A stretch of DNA of 64,000 bases, from positions 310,001-374,000 of the forward strand of contig JAGKQI010000061.1 in NCBI GenBank assembly GCA_018806915.1, read 5' to 3'. Below the pieces are notes generated by a model that ran no database searches, had not been told where the DNA came from, and saw nothing but the letters and a program-made list of their open reading frames with translations. Position numbers and translations under genes: made by a program. Positions 11,186 to 23,405 of the stretch are shown piece after piece. The stretch comes from Phytophthora colocasiae (lineage: Eukaryota > Oomycota > Peronosporomycetes > Peronosporales > Peronosporaceae). How positions within the stretch are numbered: position 1 is the first letter of the stretch; each line of letters starts with the position of its first letter.

Positions 11186-11498
11186 TTATTTGCGCATCTT
11201 CTTCCCGCTCTTGAGCTCAATGGTACCGTCCTTCGAGCAGGCGCTAACGCACACACTCAAGAGCAAGCACAGACCCGCAAGCACAAAGTGGCTGACGACG
11301 AACGAAGGCTCGTAGATCACGGCCTGCACGTAGTACACGACGAAGAACAGCACGCGGTAGCGTCCGTTCTGGTACAGCGATAGCACTTCGATCGCGGATG
11401 GCCACCTGCCGCAGATCAAACTCAACGGGCCACTGGCAAACAAACACCAAAATCTGCGTGATCACACTGTCCTCCAGATCTGCGATGCCACCTTTCAA
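11186..11498 (-). pseudogene. Frame D relic (unit 2)
   Basis: Two overlapping open stretches, 11244-11498 (LEDSVITQILVF) and 11186-11443 (two hydrophobic helices, GKKMRK tail), neither with an ATG start. Confidence 0.25.
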
Positions 11499-11554
11499 AA
11501 AGGTCTAGCGTCGACTGCCAAGGTCCAAAAGAACATCCGTGTTCATTAGATTAT

Positions 11555-12308
11555 TCAACTAAGCTTCTGTACTGCCCTGAACGCTTTTTTCATCTTCTGC
11601 ATGCTCGTCTCAACTTGCCGCAAAACGTGGGCCTTGAACGAAATCCTGTCAGCCTGCATCTTCTTGAAGGCGGCCTCTGCGTAGTTAGGGTAGTTGTCGT
11701 CAGGGCGGAGGCCCCACCCGTGGTCGTCCACCTCCAAGTTGGTCCTGAAGTTCATTGCTTTTGCCTTCACCATACAGGCAGATGCAGCTTGCAGAGCATC
11801 CTTGATCTGCCGCTCCAGCTCAGCCCCCTCGGGGGTGGCGACGTACTGTGCTACGCGCTCGTCGTAGTCATTAAGGCAGGTGGGCGTGACGGACCCGGGG
11901 ACTAACGGGTCTGCATTTTCGGCGTCGTCAGGCGCGTCGATTGGGGGGGGGGGCGAGGCGAACGACGCCAATGCCTGATTCCACCAACTCCCGCTGAATC
12001 TCCTCGACCTCGTCGTTCAGCTCGTCCTGGCGGGCCCATTGGTGGTACTTGAGGCGCAGCGAACTCTTCGGCACATTCACGATCCTCGCGATTTGGCTCC
12101 ACGAGAACCTCTGAAGGTACTTCTTATCGACTTCCTCCAGCATGTTGTTCGTTTCGTCTTCACTCATCCGACCGGGTCCATGGTTGTACATCAGGTTTTC
12201 ACGAGCTGTGTGCGCAACCTTCTCTGCTGCAACCCGTACGGCCTTCGAACGAGTGCTCTTGGTCTTCGACTTGGGCATTGGAACAGCCTTCGACTTGGGC
12301 AGCGGCAC
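11555..12308 (-). pseudogene. Genes B and C, split at the G-tract (unit 2)
   Basis: B open at 11928-12308, C open at 11555-11971. The 11-G tract puts B into the frame ending NRRA. Confidence 0.55.
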
Positions 12309-12317
12309 GTGCGTCGC

Positions 12318-13068
12318 TCAGGCTAGCTTTCTGGAAATGAGACCGCTCGCTGTGGCCGTAGAGAAATGCTGGGAAGTGACCATCAGGGACCAGGCGCTTG
12401 GACCACCATAAATGTTTGCTATGTGGTTACCCACACGGAAATCCTCGGCATACGCCGGGACACCATCCAAGAACGGCTGTCCTTCAGGCATTGGCTCGGG
12501 ATCCACCCAGTTGGAAGGGACGTCAGACTTCTCTTCGACCAACGGTTGTTGCCCAGGCCCAAACAGATCGTCCACCTCGGTGGTGGAGAATGTGGGGGCC
12601 TCTGTGAAGCGAAGGCAAGACGCCAGGAGTCGAACCCGCAGTAGCGGAAGCTGTAGATGTGGCGGGCACGCTCGCGTGATCATCGCCGTCAGCTGCATCA
12701 ACGCCCTGCTTCGGAGCGGCGGACGCGCTCGACTGTGAGGCTGGGGCGCTAGAGCTGCCTCCAGATGACGCGGCATTACCACTGTCATCACCTCGCGATG
12801 CCGTGAATGCCAAAGCGGGCCCAGTGCCAGAGGCGTTGCCAGTAGTAGAAGCCGATGGAGAGCCCATGGTTGCTGGATCTTCTTCTGACTTGTGTGTCAG
12901 AAAGGAAATCGGGATGTGGCCGTTTGTGGGATACGACAGTTGGCTATTTCTGAGTCTGATGGAATCAGACTGAGCGACAGGACACCAGAGACTCTGAAAT
13001 CCCGGAAGTTTTGAGAGCGTCACAGCTACACTATGTTCACGGGACCTCTGACGTACTGGCCTGGCCAT
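12318..13068 (-). pseudogene. Gene A, broken copy (unit 2)
   Basis: Two bases lost (GGAGAATGTGG near 12586; others GGAGAGAATG) split it: N-terminal part open at 12523-13068, C-terminal part open at 12318-12791 in another frame. Encodes FLDGVPAY (units 2, 3 and 7) instead of FLVGVPAY. Confidence 0.5.
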
Positions 13069-14240
13069 GATGCTCAGTTTGGAGAAAGTTCCGCACTGAC
13101 GAATTATGACCAGGAGGGGCGGTTGACACGTTGCTAATTACGATTTTCCGAGTGGATATGGACGTTACGCTGTGATGTGATTGGATGTACACTGGATTAT
13201 GGGAGAAAGGGAGATGTGGGACGAGGTTATGTCCCGTGCGACAATGATGGATCTGTGGAAGAAATATATATATTAACCTTCACCTGTACTGCAAAGGGGC
13301 CCAAGAGATCAGAAGTGTTCCTCGGAAAAGTGCACAAACTCCGAGAGACAACAACACTCAGTCTGATCGCCGGACTTTCCCCGACGATGAGTGCCTAAAG
13401 GTTGGCAGAAAGTCTCTCAGACGAACGTATCTCTGAGAGACCTCATCCCGTTGCCGTCCTGTGTGACGATGATGGTTCAAGGAATATAATTTTACCCACA
13501 AGATGCCAAGTATCGCGCACCGGACGTAGCGCACCCCGCGCATATCCCAACTGGACTTCGTGCGTTGCAGTATACGTGCTCCGCACCCTGAAAATACTCA
13601 TGGATTTCTGGTATCACGCATGGAAACTCTGATACCACACCATGAAGTCTGACGTGCATGAGTCCGACGTACATGAAGTCCGACACACCTTTTGGAGCTT
13701 GATGCGCTCCCGGAAGTTCCTGTCGCTGCGCAGGTTGCTGAAGCCGGCACAGGAAACGGTCGTGAAGACTCCGGCTCACGTGGTTGCAAGGTGGAGATGC
13801 CGTACGTTAGCAGACCAGCTCAATGTGATCACATGGACTCACCACCTCCGGTCGTTTAACAAACAAAATGGCTGATGCGCTTGCTAATCAAGCGATGTAC
13901 ACCAAACGGAATGTGCAGACGCTCCGACGTGGCTGACACCAACACCGAGTGGTCGCCCTTGCTGGAACACCTCCACCTTGGCCTCGGGCATAAAACATAT
14001 CTCGACTGGAGTCGATTCTCTGGTCGCCGGGGTGTTGTAACACTCGTTACAGAGAGGCAGAGCTGGGCTCTAGGAGCTAGACGACCTGCAGTTATGGCCT
14101 GCTGCGCCTGACACGTACCAGAACCGACCGCAGTCTCCACGCCGGAAGGGCGAGGACAGAGACTTCGGCTTGTCGTCAGCTCCGAAGGTTCCTCGCAGGC
14201 GTACCGCCGGCCTCCCAACTCAACGGGTGCGCTGGCTACA

Positions 14241-14638
14241 GTGTTGCATAAGGAGGAGGGCGGATCGAGGAAGCAGGACCGTAACAAATACGCTCCGCCT
14301 CGTGGTGGCGCCCTCACGATCACGGGCATGGCAGCACACACTATTCCCGGTATGAGCGCCGCAGCGGCGCCTAAGAAGCTCAGCAAAAGCGCTCGTAAAA
14401 GAAGGCGACAGAGGTCAAGGCTGTGGTCGAAGCTGCGCTTGTCAAGGCCAACGCTTCCACTCCCACCAAGTCTACGCCACTGCCTGCTCCCGTGGATCTG
14501 ACTCCGGAGGAGAAGACCAAGAAGGTCAAGGGCTTGATGAGGAAGCTCAGGCAGATCGACGCCATCAAGGCCAAGAAGGAGCCTGGCAACTCGAGCTCTC
14601 TGCGTAATTCTGCAAGAAGGACGCTACACGCCCAGTAG
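14241..14638 (+). pseudogene. PYM-like relic (unit 2)
   Basis: N-terminal part open at 14241-14501 and C-terminal part at 14423-14638 in another frame. The last codons read LHAQ instead of LQAL. Confidence 0.4.
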
Positions 14639-14747
14639 TACAGGGCGTTGAGCTGCTTAAAGGAAATAGAGAGATACATAAAAACACTTTTTTGCTGTGC
14701 TGGAGGCTCGAACTGCGCCAAGCACGGCGTTTGGCGAGAGCATCGGC

Positions 14748-15060
14748 TTATTTGCGCATCTTCTTCCCGCTCTTGAGCTCAATGGTACCGTCCTTCGAGC
14801 AGGCGCTAACGCACACACTCAAGAGCAAGCACAGACCCGCAAGCACAAAGTGGCTGACGACGAACGAAGGCTCGTAGATCACGGCCTGCACGTAGTACAC
14901 GACGAAGAACAGCACGCGGTAGCGTCCGTTCTGGTACAGCGATAGCACTTCGATCGCGGATGGCCACCTGCCGCAGATCAAACTCAACGGGCCACTGGCA
15001 AACAAACACCAAAATCTGCGTGATCACACTGTCCTCCAGATCTGCGATGCCACCTTTCAA
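14748..15060 (-). pseudogene. Frame D relic (unit 3)
   Basis: Open stretches 14806-15060 and 14748-15005 in two frames, as in unit 2. Confidence 0.25.
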
Positions 15061-15116
15061 AAAGGTCTAGCGTCGACTGCCAAGGTCCAAAAGAACATCC
15101 GTGTTCATTAGATTAT

Positions 15117-15870
15117 TCAACTAAGCTTCTGTACTACCCTGAACGCTTTTTTCATCTTCTGCATGCTCGTCTCAACTTGCCGCAAAACGTGGGCCTTGAA
15201 CGAAATCCTGTCAGCCTGCATCTTCTTGAAGGCGGCCTCTGCGTAGTTAGGGTAGTTGTCGTCAGGGCGGAGGCCCCACCCGTGGTCGTCCACCTCCAAG
15301 TTGGTCCTGAAGTTCATTGCTTTTGCCTTCACCATACAGGCAGATGCAGCTTGCAGAGCATCCTTGATCTGCCGCTCCAGCTCAGCCCCCTCGGGGGTGG
15401 CGACGTACTGTGCTACGCGATCGTCGTAGTTATTAATCCAGGTGGGCGTGACGGACCCGGGTACTAAAGTGTCTGCATTTTCGGCGTCGTCAGGCGCGTC
15501 GATTGGGGGGGGGGGCGAGGCGAACGACGCCAATGCCTGATTCCACCAACTCCCGCTGAATCTCCTCGACCTCGTCGTTCAGCTCGTCCTGGCGGGCCCA
15601 TTGGTGGTACTTGAGGCGCAGCGAACTCTTCGGCACATTCACGATCCTCGCGATTTGGCTCCACGAGAACCTCTGAAGGTACTTCTTATCGACTTCCTCC
15701 AGCATGTTGTTCGTTTCGTCTTCACTCATCCGACCGGGTCCATGGTTGTACATCAGGTTTTCACGAGCTGTGTGCGCAACCTTCTCTGCTGCAACCCGTA
15801 CGGCCTTCGAACGAGTGCTCTTGGTCTTCGACTTGGGCATTGGAACAGCCTTCGACTTGGGCAGCGGCAC
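15117..15870 (-). pseudogene. Genes B and C, split at the G-tract (unit 3)
   Basis: B open at 15490-15870, C open at 15117-15533; 11-G tract at the crossing. C carries INNYDD and FRVVQKLS variants. Confidence 0.55.
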
Positions 15871-15879
15871 GTGCGTCGC

Positions 15880-16630
15880 TCAGGCTAGCTTTCTGGAAAT
15901 GAGACCGCTCGCTGTGGCCGTAGAGAAATGCTGGGAAGTGACCATCAGGGACCAGGCGCTTGGACCACCATAAATGTTTGCTATGTGGTTACCCACACGG
16001 AAATCCTCGGCATACGCCGGGACACCATCCAAGAACGGCTGTCCTTCAGGCATTGGCTCGATCCACCCAGTTGGAAGGGACGTCAGACTTCTCTTCGACC
16101 AACGGTTGTTGCCCAGGCCCAAACAGATCGTCCACCTCGGTGGTGGAGAGAATGTGGGGGCCTCTGTGAAGCGAAGGCAAGACGCCAGGAGTCGAACCCG
16201 CAGTAGCGGAAGCTGTAGATGTGGCGGGCACGCTCGCGTGATCATCGCCGTCAGCTGCATCAACGCCCCTGCTTCGGAGCGGCGGACGCGCTCGACTGTG
16301 AGGCTGGGGCGCTAGAGCTGCCTCCAGATGACGCGGCATTACCACTGTCATCACCTCGCGATGCCGTGAATGCCAAAGCGGGCCCAGTGCCAGAGGCGTT
16401 GCCAGTAGTAGAAGCCGATGGAGAGCCCATGGTTGCTGGATCTTCTTCTGACTTGTGTGTCAGAAAGGAAATCGGGATGTGGCCGTTTGTGGATACGACA
16501 GTTGGCTATTTCTGAGTCTGATGGAATCAGACTGAGCGACAGGACACCAGAGACTCTGAAATCCCGGAAGTTTTGAGAGCGTCACAGCTACACTATGTTC
16601 ACGGGACCTCTGACGTACTGGCCTGGCCAT
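15880..16630 (-). pseudogene. Gene A, broken copy (unit 3)
   Basis: Disrupted by loss of GG at GGCTCGATCC (near 16059, as in unit 9), an added C near 16267 and one G lost in TTTGTGGATAC (near 16490). Confidence 0.5.
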
Positions 16631-17802
16631 GATGCTCAGTTTGGAGAAAGTTCCGCACTGACGAATTATGACCAGGAGGGGCGGTTGACACGTTGCTAAT
16701 TACGATTTTCCGAGTGGATATGGACGTTACGCTGTGATGTGATTGGATGTACACTGGATTATGGGAGAAAGGGAGATGTGGGACGAGGTTATGTCCCGTG
16801 CGACAATGATGGATCTGTGGAAGAAATATATATATTAACCTTCACCTGTACTGCAAAGGGGCCCAAGAGATCAGAAGTGTTCCTCGGAAAAGTGCACAAA
16901 CTCCGAGAGACAACAACACTCAGTCTGATCGCCGGACTTTCCCCGACGATGAGTGCCTAAAGGTTGGCAGAAAGTCTCTCAGACGAACGTATCTCTGAGA
17001 GACCTCATCCCGTTGCCGTCCTGTGTGACGATGATGGTTCAAGGAATATAATTTTACCCACAAGATGCCAAGTATCGCGCACCGGACGTAGCGCACCCCG
17101 CGCATATCCCAACTGGACTTCGTGCGTTGCAGTATACGTGCTCCGCACCCTGAAAATACTCATGGATTTCTGGTATCACGCATGGAAACTCTGATACCAC
17201 ACCATGAAGTCTGACGTGCATGAGTCCGACGTACATGAAGTCCGACACACCTTTTGGAGCTTGATGCGCTCCCGGAAGTTCCTGTCGCTGCGCAGGTTGC
17301 TGAAGCCGGCACAGGAAACGGTCGTGAAGACTCCGGCTCACGTGGTTGCAAGGTGGAGATGCCGTACGTTAGCAGACCAGCTCAATGTGATCACATGGAC
17401 TCACCACCTCCGGTCGTTTAACAAACAAAATGGCTGATGCGCTTGCTAATCAAGCGATGTACACCAAACGGAATGTGCAGACGCTCCGACGTGGCTGACA
17501 CCAACACCGAGTGGTCGCCCTTGCTGGAACACCTCCACCTTGGCCTCGGGCATAAAACATATCTCGACTGGAGTCGATTCTCTGGTCGCCGGGGTGTTGT
17601 AACACTCGTTACAGAGAGGCAGAGCTGGGCTCTAGGAGCTAGACGACCTGCAGTTATGGCCTGCTGCGCCTGACACGTACCAGAACCGACCGCAGTCTCC
17701 ACGCCGGAAGGGCGAGGACAGAGACTTCGGCTTGTCGTCAGCTCCGAAGGTTCCTCGCAGGCGTACCGCCGGCCTCCCAACTCAACGGGTGCGCTGGCTG
17801 CA

Positions 17803-18198
17803 GTGTTGCATAAGGAGGAGGGCGGATCGAGGAAGCAGGACCGTAACAAATACGCTCCGCCTCGTGGTGGCGCCCTCACGATCACGGGCATGGCAGCACA
17901 CACTATTCGGTATGAGCGCCGCAGCGGCGCCTAAGAAGCTCAGCAAAAGCGCTCGTAAAAGAAGGCGACAGAGGTCAAGGCTGTGGTCGAAGCTGCGCTT
18001 GTCAAGGCCAACGCTTCCACTCCCACCAAGTCTACGCCACTGCCTGCTCCCGTGGATCTGACATCGGAGGAGAAGACCAAGAAGGTCAAGGGCTTGATGA
18101 GGAAGCTCAGGCAGATCGACGCCATCAAGGCCAAGAAGGAGCCTGGCAACTCGAGCTCTCTGCGTAATTCTGCAAGAAGGACGCTACAGGCCCTGTAG
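17803..18198 (+). pseudogene. PYM-like relic (unit 3)
   Basis: Two bases missing near 17907 shift the middle. The C-terminal part is open at 17983-18198 with VDLTSEEK (T-S) instead of VDLTPEEK, shared with unit 6. Confidence 0.4.
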
Positions 18199-18307
18199 TA
18201 CAGGGCGTTGAGCTGCTTAAAGGAAATAGAGAGATAAATAAAAACACTTTTTTGCTGTGCTGGAGGCTCGAACTGCGCCAAGCACGGCGTTTGGCGAGAG
18301 CATCGGC

Positions 18308-18620
18308 TTATTTGCGCATCTTCTTCCCGCTCTTGAGCTCAATGGTACCGTCCTTCGAGCAGGCGCTAACGCACATACTCAAGAGCAAACACAGACCCGC
18401 AAGCACAAAGTGGCTGACGACGAACGAAGGCTCGTAGATCACGGCCTGCACGTAGTACACGACGAAGAACAACACGCGGTAGCGTCCGTTCTGGTACAGC
18501 GATAGCACTTCGATCGCGGATGGCCACCTGCCGCAGATCAAACTCAACGGGCCACTGGCAAACAAACACCAAAATCTGCGTGATCACACTGTCCTCCAGA
18601 TCTGCGATGCCACCTTTCAA
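18308..18620 (-). pseudogene. Frame D relic (unit 4)
   Basis: Open stretches 18366-18620 and 18308-18565. Carries the SMCVSA variant seen in unit 1. Confidence 0.25.
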
Positions 18621-18676
18621 AAAGGTCTAGCGTCGACTGCCAAGGTCCAAAAGAACATCCGTGTTCATTAGATTAT

Positions 18677-19422
18677 TCAACTAAGCTTCTGTACTGCCCT
18701 GAACGCTTTTTTCATCTTCTGCATGCTCGTCTCAACTTGCCGCAAAACGTGGGCCTTGAACGAAATCCTGTCAGCCTGCATCTTCTTGAAGGCGGCCTCT
18801 GCGTAGTTAGGGTAGTTGTCGTCAGGGCGGAGGCCCCACCCGTGGTCGTCCACCTCCAAGTTGGTCCTGAAGTTCATTGCTTTTGCCTTCACCATACAGG
18901 CAGATGCAGCTTGCAGAGCATCCTTGATCTGCCGCTCCAGCTCAGCCCCTCGGGGTGGCGACGTACTGTGCTACGCGATCGTCGTAGTCATTAATCCAGG
19001 TGGGCGTGACGGGCGCGGGTAATAAAGTGTCTGCATTTTCGGCGTCGTCAGGCGCGTCGATTGGGGGCGAGGCGAACGACGCCAATGCCTGATTCCACCA
19101 ACTCCCGCTGAATCTCCTCGACCTCGTCGTTCAGCTCGTCCTGGCGGGCCCATTGGTGGTACTTGAGGCGCAGCGAACTCTTCGGCACATTCACGATCCT
19201 CGCGATTTGGCTCCACGAGAACCTCTGAAGGTACTTCTTATCGACGTCCTCCAGCATGTTGTTCGTTTCGTCTTCACTCATCCGACCGGGTCCATGGTTG
19301 TACATCAGGTTTTCACGAGCTGTGTGCGCAACCTTCTCTGCTGCAACCCGTACGGCCTTCGAACGAGTGCTCTTGGTCTTCGACTTGGGCATTGGAACAG
19401 CCTTCGACTTGGGCAGCGGCAC
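18677..19422 (-). pseudogene. Genes B and C, split (unit 4)
   Basis: B open at 19048-19422 (5-G tract). C is further broken at the C/G run near 18947 (CCCCTCGGGG), leaving 72 codons open from MVKAKAM (18677-18895). Confidence 0.55.
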
Positions 19423-19431
19423 GTGCGTCGC

Positions 19432-20182
19432 TCAGGCTAGCTTTCTGGAAATGAGACCGCTCGCTGTGGCCGTAGAGAAATGCTGGGAAGTGACCATCAG
19501 GGACCAGGCGCTTGGACCACCATAAATGTTTGCTATGTGGTTACCCACACGGAAATCCTCGGCATACGCCGGGACACCAACCAAGAACGGCTGTCCTTCA
19601 GGCATTGGCTCGGGATCCACCCAGTTGGAAGGGACGTCAGACTTCTCTTCGACCAACGGTTGTTGCCCAGGCCCAAACAGATCGTCCACCTCGGTGGTGG
19701 AGAGAATGTGGGGGCCTCTGTGAAGCGAAGGCAAGACGCCAGGAGTCGAACCCGCAGTAGCGGAAGCTGTAGATGTGGCGGGCACGCTCGCGTGATCATC
19801 GCCGTCAGCTGCATCAACGCCCTGCTTCGGAGCGGCGGACGCGCTCGACTGTGAGGCTGGGGCGCTAGAGCTGCCTCCAGATGACGCGGCATTACCACTG
19901 TCATCACCTCGCGATGCCGTGAATGCCAAAGCGGGCCCAGTGCCAGAGGCGTTGCCAGTAGTAGAAGCCGATGGAGAGCCATGGTTGCTGGATCTTCTTC
20001 TGACTTGTGTGTCAGAAAGGAAATCGGGATGTGGCCGTTTGTGGATACGACAGTTGGCTATTTCTGAGTCTGATGGAATCAGACTGAGCGACAGGACACC
20101 AGAGACTCTGAAATCCCGGAAGTTTTGAGAGCGTCACAGCTACACTATGTTCACGGGACCTCTGACGTACTGGCCTGGCCAT
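19432..20182 (-). pseudogene. Gene A, broken copy (unit 4)
   Basis: C-terminal 165 codons open (19432-19929). The second ATG lies in another frame because of the C lost near 19980, the same loss as in unit 1. Confidence 0.5.
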
Positions 20183-20876
20183 GATGCTCAGTTTGGAGAA
20201 AGTTCCGCACTGACGAATTATGACCAGGAGGGGCGGTTGACACGTTGCTAATTACGATTTTCCGAGTGGATATGGACGTTACGCTGTGATGTGATTGGAT
20301 GTACACTGGATTATGGGAGAAAGGGAGATGTGGGACGAGGTTATGTCCCGTGCGACAATGATGGATCTGTGGAAGAAATATATATATTAACCTTCACCTG
20401 TACTGCAAAGGGGCCCAAGAGATCAGAAGTGTTCCTCGGAAAAGTGCACAAACTCCGAGAGACAACAACACTCAGTCTGATCGCCGGACTTTCCCCGACG
20501 ATGAGTGCCTAAAGGTTGGCAGAAAGTCTCTCAGACGAACGTATCTCTGAGAGACCTCATCCCGTTGCCGTCCTGTGTGACGATGATGGTTCAAGGAATA
20601 TAATTTTACCCACAAGATGCCAAGTATCGCGCACCGGACGTAGCGCACCCCGCGCATATCCCAACTGGACTTCGTGCGTTGCAGTATACGTGCTCCGCAC
20701 CCTGAAAGCACTCATGGATTTCTGGTATCACGCATGGAAACTCTGATACCACACCATGAAGTCTGACGTGCATGAGTCCGACGTACATGAAGTCCGACAC
20801 ACCTTTTGGAGCTTGATGCGCTCCCGGAAGTTCCTGTCGCTGCGCAGGTTGCTGAAGCCGGCACAGGAAACGGTCG

Positions 20877-20881
20877 TGAAG
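20877..20881. repeat. Target-site duplication, left, chromovirus copy 2
   Basis: TGAAG at the same unit position as in copy 1; repeated at 28466-28470. Confidence 0.93.
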
Positions 20882-21303
20882 TGTAACGGGGATGTTACAC
20901 GAATGTTTCTCGTTGGTGTGTGACACACGTGGATACATTTATGTGGGTACATAATAGTGTGTGACACTCATGATACATTTATGTGGGTACATAATGGTGT
21001 GGCACACACGAGTAGATACGTAGATGGCCTCAGAGCCTCACGTTGCATTTTGATTAGGATTTAGTATGTTAGATACTAAATCCGTTACATTTAGGATTAG
21101 GGCAATAAAGTCAATAAAAATCAGTTTGCATTTTACATAATTAGTGTTAGTTCCTTTATTATAGGGACACTGATTGTGAGAGTCCCGTATTTAGTGGACT
21201 ACTTGGTTCTTGTATAGAACCGAAGGCTAGTGCCTTGCAAGCAGAACTCTACGAGTCAACTAAACTTCCTCTGTGCCGTGCACACCTACGCAGCCCCGCT
21301 GCA
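20882..21303 (+). repeat. 5' LTR, chromovirus copy 2
   Basis: 422 bp, TG...CA. Shares with the 5' LTR of copy 1 the variants ATAAAAATCAGTTTGC, ACATAATTAG and GATTGTGAGAG, which neither 3' LTR has. Confidence 0.93.
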
Positions 21304-21305
21304 CC

Positions 21306-21320
21306 TGGTAGCACTTCTAG
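21306..21320 (+). other. Primer-binding site, chromovirus copy 2
   Basis: TGGTAGCACTTCTAG, two bases after the LTR. Confidence 0.6.
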
Positions 21321-21360
21321 TCAATCCAACTCCTGAGTTGAAGACTGTTTCTCTGTAAGA

Positions 21361-22332
21361 ATGGAGCCAGAAGCATACGCTCACTTGACTCCGAGTCAGC
21401 GGGACACGCTTAACAAGCTTACGTCCTTGCTGGGCCCTGAAGGTATGACGCACCTTGCGTCTCAAGGGCCGGAGGCCGTCAATGCGCGCCTCGAGGCATT
21501 TGCCTCGTACGAGAACGCTCTCGTCGAGCACATTCAGCGGAATGTAACAGGGGTTACCCCTGCTCCGAGAGCTAAGCCCGTCACGCTCAGCGTGAAGACC
21601 TTCCTCGGGAATGAGGGAGAGAACCTCCTTTTGTGGACCCGAGAGGTCGAAATGGCCATGGGGGCCGCCATGCTCCAGTTGGAGGGGCAACGCGTTGCGT
21701 TTGCCATCTCTAAGCTCGAAGGACGAGCACGAGAATGGGCCTTGACGTCTGGGACGTCGGTGGAAGCGGCCTTCCCCACATGGGGCGAGCTAAAGGCCAA
21801 GCTCACGCAAGTGTTTGCTCCGCCTAACCAGGCGTATCGCGTGCGGTCACGCTTCCTTGCTTGTCGCCAGGGCAAGAAGGATCTGGTGGACTATGTCCAA
21901 GAGCTGCGCACGCTCATTGCTGGCATGGCTGCCGACCCTCTACCTGAGGTGGTCGCCGTGACCGTCTTCATGGAAGGCTTACGAGCTGGCGTGGCCAGGA
22001 CGGAGACATTCCGTCAGAACCCCCACAGCTTCGAAGATGCTGTCAGCGTGGCATTGAATGCCGAACACAACTTTAAGTTGTCGAGGGTCGGTGCTAGCAG
22101 CACAGGGTCCCGTGGACCTGAGCCCATGGACCTCAGCTATGCTGAAGATGAGGTAGCTGAGCTACGAGCTGCGGTGCAGCGTATGAGCACCCGCCGGTGC
22201 TATACATGCGGCAGTCCCTCACACCTGAGGCCCAACTGCCCTCTGCGCAAAGAGCGCGCCGGCCAAAATGGCCGCAACCCTGTCGCGGGTCCCGCTTTGG
22301 GCTCTGCCCAGGGAAACGCCGGCTCCCAGTAG
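21361..22332 (+). CDS. gag: gag, capsid/nucleocapsid protein (chromovirus copy 2)
   Basis: 323 codons from ATG at 21361, 57 bases after the 5' LTR. N-terminal and central helices form a capsid-like core (residues ~60-250), with the Ty3-type Gag pattern W-x-x-L-K-x-x-L-x-x-x-F ([15 protein letters not shown]) and D-Y-V-x-E-L-R-x-L. Residues 280-293 are a CCHC zinc knuckle (C280, C283, H288, C293; CX2CX4HX4C), for RNA packaging. Followed by a Gly/Ala/Asn-rich tail. The tail carries the slippery heptamer GGGAAAC in phase five codons before the TAG. Intact here, broken in copy 1. Confidence 0.95.
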   Translation: MEPEAYAHLTPSQRDTLNKLTSLLGPEGMTHLASQGPEAVNARLEAFASYENALVEHIQRNVTGVTPAPRAKPVTLSVKTFLGNEGENLLLWTREVEMAMGAAMLQLEGQRVAFAISKLEGRAREWALTSGTSVEAAFPTWGELKAKLTQVFAPPNQAYRVRSRFLACRQGKKDLVDYVQELRTLIAGMAADPLPEVVAVTVFMEGLRAGVARTETFRQNPHSFEDAVSVALNAEHNFKLSRVGASSTGSRGPEPMDLSYAEDEVAELRAAVQRMSTRRCYTCGSPSHLRPNCPLRKERAGQNGRNPVAGPALGSAQGNAGSQ

Positions 22333-22352
22333 ACGCGGGGCGGTCTACTGGG
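22311..22352 (+). promoter_or_regulatory. -1 programmed frameshift signal at the gag/pol junction
   Basis: Slippery heptamer G-GGA-AAC at 22311-22317, in the gag reading phase. Then a 7-base spacer, then a stem-loop with perfect 10-bp arms CCCAGTAGAC (22325-22334) and GTCTACTGGG (22343-22352) and an 8-base loop. The gag stop TAG lies in the 5' arm. Slipping back one base enters the pol frame (GGG AAA CGC CGG). In copy 1 that frame stays open to the protease active site. In copy 2 one G is missing right after the stem. Confidence 0.72.
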
Positions 22353-23038
22353 AAGAACTGAGTTCTGCAGTGCGTGAGAGGCACTGGGGCTCAGCCCCGA
22401 AGAGCTCCGTGCTCTTGAACACGGAACGTGAGCAAGCAGGGCTTGCTGGTCGTCCAGGTGGACGTGAAGGGCTTTGAGAAGCCGTGGATCGTGTTGATCG
22501 ATTCGGGGCGTCTGGCAACTACGTCAGACGCTCCACCGTTGAAGGTAGTCAGCAATATGCTGAGGCGCTTCGAGCGCGAAGAGGTGACACAGTCACAGTC
22601 CGTCTAGCGACGGGCGTCCGTGTCACGGTGGCCAAGGTTCCCATGGACCTGCGGCTGAAGTTCTTGGACTTCGATAGCGTGGAGCGCTGCTTGGTCCTGG
22701 ACCTGGATTCGAGGTACGACCTCATCCTTGGCATGGCGTGGCTGGAGCGCCACGAGCCATGGATTGATTGGAGGTCGAAGACCTTAGGTGCTACGCACTT
22801 CTCTCCTAGTGGAGCTTTGGCGAGTCATGAACCCACCTCTGCTAGGAAGCAGAAGCGCTATTGGCGCGAGCATCGAGCCGAGTCGGCTATGATGTTGGAA
22901 GTCGGTGTGTCCGAGTTGGTGGACAGCGCCGAGTGCGAGGACCGCAGTCCTGTTGAGCGCGTAGCGCTGGTTGACAGTGAGTCAACGTGTGGGCAAAGCT
23001 CACGTAACCCCTGTGGGGCGGCACGTACTGCCGAGTGA
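22327..23038 (+). pseudogene. pol: pol: aspartic protease segment (chromovirus copy 2)
   Basis: Active-site IVLIDSG (Asp codon 22500-22502), then one G missing, then ASGNYV in another frame (22484-23038), with the second conserved stretch DLILGMAWLERH ~70 residues on. A two-base loss (CGTACTGCCGAG near 23030) ends this frame and returns to the frame of the RT. The start of pol and its active site share one frame with the RT; only the ~520 bases between are off frame. Confidence 0.8.
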
Positions 23039-23405
23039 CGCCGGTCATGGACTGTCACTGGATGCCGATGGCATCGGGCCTTACCAGGCCGTGAACTGTG
23101 GGGCGGCACGTACTCCGTCGAGTGATACTGGTCGTGGACCAAGTCGATCGCTGAGTGTCTCTGACACTGGACCTGTTACGGTCATTGATTGTGCAGCGGC
23201 ACGTACTCCGCTGAGCGGCATCGGTCGTCGACCGAGTGGATCGCAGAGTGTCACTGACACTGGGCCTGAAGGGGCCGAAACCTGTGCGGCGGCACGTACT
23301 CCGTCTAGTGACGTCGGCGGTAGACCGAGTCAGTCACTGAGTGTCACTGACACTGGGCCGGGCAAGGCCATAACCTGTGCGGCGGCACGTACTCCGTCGA
23401 GTGGA
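23008..23405 (+). repeat. 31-residue coding repeat between protease and RT (copy 2)
   Basis: Same 93-bp repeats as in copy 1, in frame with the RT. Confidence 0.85.

Larger units (their letters stand above)
11143..14704. repeat. Array copy 2
   Basis: 3,562 bp, uninterrupted. G-tract of 11 G at 11943-11953. RNase H relic at 13642-13936. The hairpin over the PYM-relic stop is disrupted here (CACGCCCAGTAG instead of CAGGCCCTGTAG near 14627-14638). Confidence 0.95.
14705..18264. repeat. Array copy 3
   Basis: 3,560 bp. G-tract of 11 G. RNase H relic at 17204-17498. Shares the GACATCGG variant in the PYM relic (near 18060) with copy 6, and a missing CC (ATTCGGTATG near 17907) with copy 8. Confidence 0.95.

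Noticed and set aside
12398..12607. Plus-strand frame with closely spaced Cys and His (HHKCLLCGYPHGNPRHTPGH), zinc-finger-like
   Set aside because: It is the reverse of gene A's conserved C-terminal codons. Spacing fits no zinc finger and the frame varies with A's indels.
13177..13398. Plus-strand ~73-codon frame in the non-coding stretch of each unit
   Set aside because: Starts at GTG, no ATG, no domain, and its frame changes between copies.
13856..14386. Long minus-strand frame (~176 codons, repeated in each unit) opposite the RNase H and PYM relics
   Set aside because: Antisense to better-supported plus-strand relics, no ATG at its start, Arg/Pro/Ser composition typical of a shadow frame.
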